DNA of 12,503 nt from an uncultured Clostridium sp. (lineage in GTDB: Bacteria > Bacillota > Clostridia > TANB77 > CAG-508), in the NCBI GenBank assembly GCA_947568605.1, contig CANOPV010000008.1:1-12503 (forward strand). Reading direction: 5' to 3'. Positions within the stretch are counted from its first letter, which is position 1; each line of letters starts with the position of its first letter. Below are positions 8,591 to 12,503 of this stretch, in pieces. Made by a program: the position numbers and the translations under genes. The notes beneath the pieces were generated by a model. That model ran no database searches. It was given only the letters and a program-made list of their open reading frames with translations, and had not been told where the DNA came from.

Positions 8591-8649
8591 ATGGACACTA
8601 GCTTATAATAAGTATATTTTATATAGTGCTACAAAAGAGGAGTAAATAG

Positions 8650-8724
8650 ATGGTAGAAAGTAGGGGATTACAATGGGAAAAATATACAAAGAAGCTAATA
8701 AATGTGAAACAGAAACAACAATAA
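8650..8724 (+). CDS. Possible 24-aa leader ORF overlapping the 83-aa gene
   Basis: An ATG at 8650 stands 7 bases after the strong ribosome binding site AGAGGAG (8636-8642). It opens a 24-codon frame (MVESRGLQWEKYT..., ending in QKQQ) that stops at 8722-8724. It overlaps the 83-aa gene in another frame. Its ribosome binding site is better than that of the gene it overlaps (AGGGGA at 8662-8667). It could be a regulatory leader peptide, a means of feeding ribosomes to the next start, or a chance frame. The peptide has no recognisable motif and is basic at its end. Confidence 0.3.
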   Translation: MVESRGLQWEKYTKKLINVKQKQQ

Positions 8725-8924
8725 ATGTATTATATAGCGAAAAAATAATGTCTATCTATACAAATAGAGTTGATTTAGAAAGAAGACTATATAAAATATT
8801 AGGAGAACCTAAAAAAGAATATATAAAAGGAAGGTCTATTTTAGGTAGCTGTTGGGAAATACCATTAAATGACACGAGCAAAATCAATAAAGTTATACTA
8901 AAAGCTAATATTTATGGAATTTAA
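8673..8924 (+). CDS. Small conserved-looking protein of unknown function (83 aa)
   Basis: An 83-aa soluble protein with AGGGGA (8662-8667) five bases before the ATG. It has no signal peptide, membrane segment or catalytic motif. The order is an ETETTINVLYSEKIMSIYTN beta segment (about 13-33), a helix DLERRLYKILGEP (34-46), a basic stretch KKEYIKGRSI, and a strand-helix end. The compact alpha/beta pattern with few low-complexity residues suggests a folded domain. I have an impression of similar small proteins in gut Firmicutes but cannot name a family. First gene after the copy 1 promoter module; the 232-aa gene follows closely, so the two are probably one operon. Confidence 0.75.
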   Translation: MGKIYKEANKCETETTINVLYSEKIMSIYTNRVDLERRLYKILGEPKKEYIKGRSILGSCWEIPLNDTSKINKVILKANIYGI

Positions 8925-8953
8925 AAAGAGTAATGAAATTATGGAGTGATACA

Positions 8954-9652
8954 ATGTTAAGAGTAGATGTAATAACAGATTATATGAATTATTATAAAAT
9001 AAGTAACAAAACTATATCAATAGAAGATGTTGCTAAAACATTAGTAAAATGTAAAATTTTAGATAAACGAGCTAAAAAATATAACATAGTAGGATATAGT
9101 TTTGAGGAATTGCTATACAATGAATTGATGGATATAAAAGAACAGATTTGTTTTTCTTTTATGACTTTACTAGAATATAGTCTATATTATGAACAAGAAG
9201 ATGAAAAACTTTATATGATAGAACCAATATATCAAGGTATGAGTTTTTTAGTTGATATAATAAATAAAACAGGAGAAACAAGAAAGTATTGTAGATATAA
9301 AAATGTAATAAAAACTATTATGAAGTATGAAAATGATTTTTATGATAATAATTTAAGAAATTGCAATGAAATAGAAAAAGAAATTTTAATAAAAAATGAT
9401 TTAATAGAACATACTGGAGATTTCTTATTTAATTTAGAATATTGCAGATTAGTAGATAATTCAAATAAAGAGAAATCAGAAGAATATTGGAATGCAATAA
9501 TGAAATTAATTAATACCATAGATAAGGTAGGAGAACAAAAAAATATACAATCAAATAGGAATATAGAAGAAAGTATTAGAAGAAAAACACTAACATATTT
9601 AACTAAAAATAATAAAGAGCTAAAAGATATATTTGAATATAACATTCAGTAA
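8954..9652 (+). CDS. Helical protein of unknown function (232 aa)
   Basis: The ATG at 8954 (232 aa) is chosen because GGAG (8943-8946) lies 7 bases upstream. The in-frame ATG at 8933 has only a weak AAGAG before it and would add seven residues. The protein is predicted mostly helical and soluble, rich in Lys, Glu, Asn and Ile, with many Tyr. Visible segments are an N-terminal helix-like region with SIEDVAKTLVKC (about 20-31), a Tyr-rich middle (LLEYSLYYEQEDEKLYMIEP, about 75-94), and a charged C-terminal helix RNIEESIRRKTLTYLTKNN. No signal peptide, helix-turn-helix or enzyme motif is recognised. It is second in the unit driven by the copy 1 module, and its stop codon is the first three bases of the copy 2 module. 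Confidence 0.75.
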   Translation: MLRVDVITDYMNYYKISNKTISIEDVAKTLVKCKILDKRAKKYNIVGYSFEELLYNELMDIKEQICFSFMTLLEYSLYYEQEDEKLYMIEPIYQGMSFLVDIINKTGETRKYCRYKNVIKTIMKYENDFYDNNLRNCNEIEKEILIKNDLIEHTGDFLFNLEYCRLVDNSNKEKSEEYWNAIMKLINTIDKVGEQKNIQSNRNIEESIRRKTLTYLTKNNKELKDIFEYNIQ

Positions 9653-9660
9653 ACATAATT

Positions 9661-9688
9661 TTTTGCAAAAAGTTTGCAAAATCCTGCA
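9661..9688 (+). promoter_or_regulatory. Tandem TTGCA-box operator, copy 2
   Basis: The boxes are TTGCA at 9663, TTGCA at 9674 and CTGCA at 9684, again 11 and 10 bases apart and ending one base before the -35. TTTTGCAA (9661-9668) and TTGCAAAA (9674-9681) form an 8-bp inverted repeat around a 5-base AAAGT loop. The loop sequence differs from copy 1 while the boxes are kept, which is what selection for protein binding would leave. Confidence 0.7.
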
Positions 9689-9689
9689 G

Positions 9690-9718
9690 TATACATTCAA
9701 TTTTTCAAGTGCTAAAAT
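9690..9718 (+). promoter_or_regulatory. Promoter for the membrane protein and tandem paralogue genes
   Basis: The -35 TATACA (9690-9695) matches four of six consensus bases. A 17-base spacer and the -10 TAAAAT (9713-9718) follow, with TG at 9710-9711. Transcription should start near 9725. The leader of about 80 bases contains an intrinsic terminator hairpin, so full-length transcription probably depends on readthrough. Confidence 0.65.
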
Positions 9719-9745
9719 ATTAATATCAAAAATTATATGTGAATG

Positions 9746-9784
9746 AGAGAGCTAATTAGAGAAATTTAACTAGCTTTCTTTTTT
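9746..9784 (+). terminator. Intrinsic terminator or attenuator in the leader of the membrane-protein gene
   Basis: AGAGAGCTA (9746-9754) pairs with TAGCTTTCT (9771-9779) in a 9-bp stem with one G-U pair and a 16-base loop. The T-run 9779-9784 follows directly. It sits after the copy 2 promoter and before the ribosome binding site AGGAGG (9794-9799). It may simply stop readthrough from the upstream unit, but it would also end transcripts of about 60 bases from the copy 2 promoter. No competing antiterminator hairpin is obvious. Confidence 0.6.
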
Positions 9785-9803
9785 GCTGTTTTTAGGAGGA
9801 ATT

Positions 9804-10835
9804 ATGAAAGGTATTATTAAGAGTGGTCTAGTTACAGGACTATTAGCAATGTGTTTAATGTCGAATGTATATGCGACAGATAACAAAACAATAAATAAAA
9901 CAATTTTAAAATCAGAAGAAAGTAGTTTTTTAACATCAATAGAGCAAGAAATGGAAGAGAACGAAACTAAGTACAAATTATCAAATTATTTTAAAGAAGA
10001 TGATACAGAAAATTCAAAAATAGTTACAGCATATAAAAAAGATGTAATTAAGAGTAATACAAAAGAATCTATTATAAGCCACTTTGGAGATAACCTAAAC
10101 TATGAAGATGAAGAGTATTCTGGTGTAATTGCCTTGAAAGATTATGATATAAAAACAATTAGCAATGGAAAATATGAAGCAATTGATGAAAAGAAAATTA
10201 ACTTTAATAAATATAGCAAAAATGATTTAGATAATATTGAAAAAGAAAAAGTTATAGGTGGCGTAACATATTCACTTATTAATGTTAATTGGAAAAATGA
10301 TGAAACAGAAAATATTGATGGTCAAGAAGTACCAATAACTTATAAAGGTACAATGATATATCAAGCAGTAGTAACAAGAAATAATCCTTATAGTTATGAA
10401 ATAACTGTTACATACGAAGGAAGTGTTGAAAGAAAAGATCCTATTTATTTATATACATTAGAGTATGAAAAAATTCAAGAAGAACCAATAATTGAAATTA
10501 TTGAAGAAACAAAAGATTATACAGTTCCTACAATAATTATAAGTGGATTAGGTATAGCATTAGTAGTTGTTTATTGTATAGGAAAAACAACAGCAAGAGT
10601 ATATGTTAAAACAGACAATGGATTCAAATTAATAAGAGTTGTTAGACTAAGTAAGAAACACAATACAATTAATTTAAGTAATTACAAACACAAAACAGTT
10701 ACAAATATGTTTGCAATAAAAACTACAAATGGATTCTATAATAAAAATCAAAATATACTTATCAAAATAAAGAAAGATAAGATTACTAAAAATGTATATC
10801 TAAATAGTGCTTATATTGATTTTATATTAGGGTAA
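9804..10835 (+). CDS. Secreted single-pass membrane protein with cytoplasmic tail, function unknown
   Basis: The ATG at 9804 (343 aa) follows a very good AGGAGG (9794-9799). An in-frame TTG at 9783 would lie ahead of that site and is rejected. The N-terminus is a Sec signal peptide, KGIIKSGLVTGLLAMCLMSNVYA (2-24), with likely cleavage after VYA; the Cys is not in a proper lipobox. The outer part (about 25-238) is acidic and Asn-rich, with a beta-rich core holding YSGVIALKDYDIKTI, VIGGVTYSLINVNWKND and YKGTMIYQAVV. A second membrane helix (about 242-264) is followed by a basic cytoplasmic tail of about 80 residues, beginning TARVYVKTDNGFKLIR. This type I layout, an exposed domain with a basic inner tail, suggests a surface or envelope-complex protein. 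It reminds me of exported proteins in conjugative elements of Clostridia, but that is only an impression. First gene after the copy 2 module. Confidence 0.8.
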   Translation: MKGIIKSGLVTGLLAMCLMSNVYATDNKTINKTILKSEESSFLTSIEQEMEENETKYKLSNYFKEDDTENSKIVTAYKKDVIKSNTKESIISHFGDNLNYEDEEYSGVIALKDYDIKTISNGKYEAIDEKKINFNKYSKNDLDNIEKEKVIGGVTYSLINVNWKNDETENIDGQEVPITYKGTMIYQAVVTRNNPYSYEITVTYEGSVERKDPIYLYTLEYEKIQEEPIIEIIEETKDYTVPTIIISGLGIALVVVYCIGKTTARVYVKTDNGFKLIRVVRLSKKHNTINLSNYKHKTVTNMFAIKTTNGFYNKNQNILIKIKKDKITKNVYLNSAYIDFILG

Positions 10836-10848
10836 TATGGAGGACAAA

Positions 10849-11865
10849 ATGGAATTAGAAAATGCAACAATAATAGATTTTGGAGAAGTAGAACTTTTGG
10901 CAAATAAAGAAGAACTTTATATGGGGTTCAAGAATGAAGCAAAATTTAAAATAAATTGGTGTAGATTAAAGGATAAACCAGACCAATTAATATGTTTAAA
11001 TATAGAATGTGATAAATTATCAGAAGAGATAAAAGAAAAAGAAATACCAATAGTTAATATTACAGAAATGATTAGATTGCAGTTTATGGAATTGTTAGAA
11101 AAGGAATTAAATAGCTTTATTGGAAAAAATATCAATAATATTTCATATTTTTTTGAAAAAGACGAATATACTGACGCAAATCGAAACAAATATTATGCTA
11201 ATCCAGAATTTTTAAAGATTTCAGATATTGGCATTGATTTTTTTAATGAAAATGCAAGTATAGAACAAAAATCAAAAGTTCATACATCATTTTGTATTTA
11301 TGATGAAATAAACAAATCAAAACTTAAATATAAACCTTCTGCTTATTATTCAGAAAAAATAGTAGAAATAGATATGAAAGAAAATAAAATCTTAACAGAA
11401 CCTTCTACTATTATGAATTTAGTTTATAGCGAAGTGGATTTGTGTAAGATTTTAGCATATAAACAATACGAACTAGGAATAACACCCCCTTTTTATAATG
11501 AGATAGCGAAAATTAATAGATTTTTAAAAGATAAAAAGACAATTACAGTATTATTAAAAGATAATACAGAAATAAAAATTGAAGCAGATATAACAGACAT
11601 TATTGATTTCTATAATGGAGTATTTTCGATAAATCGAAATTTATTAAATTTATCTTATGATGAAGCAAATAGAGAAAAAGTGGATATTAATAATTTAAAA
11701 GCTTTAAGACACGGAAAAACGGAAATTAGTATAAATACAGAAAATTTAAAGCCATTAGAACAACAATTAGATGAAATAATTCATAATGAAAATAAAGGAA
11801 TAATTTGTAATATTACAAATCAAGAATTAGAAAATGAAGATCAAGGAGATACAAATGAAATTTGA
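10849..11865 (+). CDS. Protein of unknown function (338 aa), paralogue of the next gene
   Basis: The ATG at 10849 is preceded by TGGAGG (10838-10843), five bases away. The in-frame ATG at 10837 overlaps that site and is less likely. The product is soluble, without signal peptide or membrane segment. The N-terminal third is homologous to the next gene product: an ENATIIDFGEVELLANK start (4-20), W37-C-x-LK followed by P..L.CL, then KNINNISYFF (93-102), and an ISD.GIDFF segment. The later part has a strand pair TVLLKDNTEIKIEA and an Asn/Lys-rich middle. The last 30 residues are acidic. It follows the membrane-protein gene by 13 bases and overlaps the next gene by 11 bases, so the three genes form an operon under the copy 2 promoter. 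No known motif is recognised. Confidence 0.8.
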   Translation: MELENATIIDFGEVELLANKEELYMGFKNEAKFKINWCRLKDKPDQLICLNIECDKLSEEIKEKEIPIVNITEMIRLQFMELLEKELNSFIGKNINNISYFFEKDEYTDANRNKYYANPEFLKISDIGIDFFNENASIEQKSKVHTSFCIYDEINKSKLKYKPSAYYSEKIVEIDMKENKILTEPSTIMNLVYSEVDLCKILAYKQYELGITPPFYNEIAKINRFLKDKKTITVLLKDNTEIKIEADITDIIDFYNGVFSINRNLLNLSYDEANREKVDINNLKALRHGKTEISINTENLKPLEQQLDEIIHNENKGIICNITNQELENEDQGDTNEI

Positions 11866-12472
11866 AAACGCAATTGAAATACATTTAGATAATGTAATTT
11901 TATTAGGAAATAAAAGGGATTTTAAATTGCAAGGATATGATAATAAGTTCTTACAACTTTGTCATTGGTGCTATTTAAAACAATTACCGAATCAAATATT
12001 TTGCCTATATCAAAATATAATTAAAGATTTTAATTATAGAGATGAATTAGACAAAGAAATATTTAATAGTGATGTTAAAATAGTAGATTTTAAAGAGAGT
12101 ATATATAAAGAGCTAGATAGGATATTTAGAGATAATATCAACAAATTTGTAGAAAAAAATATAAATAATATAGCATATTTCTTTGATTGCAATGCAAACG
12201 AATATCAAAAGATTAGTTTATATGAGATGGGAATTGATTTAAGAGAAAAAAGAGTTTATGGAGTTGATGAAAATATTAATATATTACTTAATAATTTTCA
12301 ATATAAAGATATTGCTAATGGAATAGTTGAATTATCTACAAGAGATGGAAAAGAACATTTAATATTTGATATGAAAACAATAAGATTTGAAAATAATGAT
12401 GTAGACATATTTAAAAAAGTATATAAATTACCTACATTAAAGAAATTCCTTGGTGTTAGAATAGATATATAG
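11855..12472 (+). CDS. Protein of unknown function (205 aa), shorter paralogue of the preceding gene
   Basis: The ATG at 11855 has AAGGAGA at 11843-11849. The in-frame ATG at 11834 lacks a site and is rejected. Its start overlaps the last 11 bases of the previous gene, which suggests coupled translation. It aligns with that protein over the N-terminal region: FENAIEIHLDNVILLGNK (3-20), W38-C-x-LK..P.Q..CL, and KNINNIAYFF (101-110), then ISLYEMGIDL. Afterwards it is shorter, missing most of the middle section, and ends with a strand-rich stretch GIVELSTRDGKEHLIFDMK that may match the TVLLKDNTEIKIEA strands of its paralogue. It is soluble, with no signal or enzyme motif. Tandem duplication followed by loss of the middle is the simplest reading. 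Confidence 0.8.
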   Translation: MKFENAIEIHLDNVILLGNKRDFKLQGYDNKFLQLCHWCYLKQLPNQIFCLYQNIIKDFNYRDELDKEIFNSDVKIVDFKESIYKELDRIFRDNINKFVEKNINNIAYFFDCNANEYQKISLYEMGIDLREKRVYGVDENINILLNNFQYKDIANGIVELSTRDGKEHLIFDMKTIRFENNDVDIFKKVYKLPTLKKFLGVRIDI

Positions 12473-12484
12473 ACACAAAAGCGT

Positions 12485-12503
12485 GGAGGGTGTATAATTG
12501 ATT
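12485..12503 (+). other. Possible ribosome binding site and start of a further gene at the window edge
   Basis: GGAGGG (12485-12490) is a strong ribosome binding site 13 bases after the previous stop. A TTG at 12498, seven bases later, could be the start codon (TTG-ATT at the edge). With no downstream sequence the product cannot be identified, and the start could equally lie just outside. No terminator separates it from the previous gene, so it would probably be a fourth member of the operon. Confidence 0.35.

Larger units (their letters stand above)
8522..8592 (+). repeat. Regulatory module copy 1 (near-repeat of 9650-9720)
   Basis: This 71-base block aligns without gaps to 9650-9720. By hand count 55 of 71 bases match, and 39 of the first 45. 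Both copies begin at the stop codon of the preceding gene with TAAACATAA, carry three TTGCA-type boxes, and end in TAAAATAT. The divergent part is the spacer between the -35 and -10. The offsets from the first box are the same in both copies (11, 21, 27 and 50 bases to box 2, box 3, -35 and -10). The block therefore looks like one conserved promoter-operator unit placed before two genes. Confidence 0.85.
9650..9720 (+). repeat. Regulatory module copy 2 (near-repeat of 8522-8592)
   Basis: The second copy of the promoter-operator block, about 1.1 kb downstream of the first and in the same orientation. It begins at the TAA stop of the 232-aa gene (TAAACATAA, 9650-9658) and ends with TAAAATAT (9713-9720). 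All spacings equal those of copy 1. The six differences in the first 45 bases fall beside or between the boxes, with one changing box 3 from TTGCA to CTGCA. Confidence 0.85.

Noticed and set aside
9743..9769. Eight-codon frame (MRELIREI) overlapping the leader terminator, as an attenuator peptide
   Set aside because: It has no Shine-Dalgarno sequence and no run of one regulatory codon, so translation is not supported.
11624..11639. TTTCGAT-AA-ATCGAAA inverted repeat
   Set aside because: It lies within the coding sequence of the 338-aa protein, has a 2-base centre and no second copy or promoter nearby; probably a codon coincidence.
1..12503. Mobile element boundaries (integrase, transposase, att sites, terminal repeats)
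   Set aside because: None can be seen. The accessory-island reading rests only on gene content, so no element is annotated.

Overview
This is a very AT-rich window from a low-G+C Gram-positive bacterium, most likely a member of the Clostridia or a related gut Firmicute. The codon choice (AGA, ATA, TTA), the strong GGAGG-type ribosome binding sites and a Spo0A-family protein all point that way. TGA acts as a true stop (it ends hsdM and the 338-aa gene) and Trp is TGG, so this is not a mycoplasma-type code. All genes lie on the + strand. No tRNA, rRNA, CRISPR array, transposase or integrase is visible.

Layout. (1) Positions 16-1614 hold two small membrane-anchored proteins with extracytoplasmic domains (one DUF4362-like, one with a PepSY-like end), closed by an intrinsic terminator near 1675-1705. 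(2) Positions 1727-7725 hold a complete Type I restriction-modification operon, hsdM-hsdS-hsdR, behind its own sigma-A-type promoter. M and S overlap by 4 bases, and the hsdS stop lies inside the hsdR ribosome binding site. (3) 28 bases after hsdR comes a 256-aa regulator that I read as a Spo0A paralogue: a receiver-like N-terminus without its phosphorylation residues, joined to a Spo0A-type DNA-binding C-terminus. (4) Two further transcription units follow: an 83-aa plus a 232-aa protein (8673-9652), and a secreted single-pass membrane protein plus two tandem paralogous proteins (9804-12472). A further gene may begin at the right edge.

The most striking non-coding signal is that these last two units are preceded by near-copies of one regulatory module (8522-8592 and 9650-9720). 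Each has three TTGCA-type boxes spaced 11 and 10 bases apart, then a weak -35 hexamer (TATACT/TATACA), a 17-base spacer and an extended -10 (TGnTAAAAT). Every spacing is identical in the two copies. This looks like a promoter pair controlled by one DNA-binding protein. The Spo0A-like protein encoded next door is the natural candidate: Spo0A binds tandem boxes about one helical turn apart near the -35, and the core of the box here (TTTTGCAAAA) recalls a 0A box (TTTGTCGAA) with an altered centre. The second module is followed by an intrinsic terminator inside the leader, suggesting attenuation or a short RNA.

Taken together, the right half looks like a small regulon (private Spo0A-like regulator, two matched promoters, five target genes of unknown function, one exported and membrane-anchored) placed beside a restriction system. 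This is an accessory-island type of arrangement. The link between regulator and promoters is inference from proximity and geometry, not proven by the sequence.
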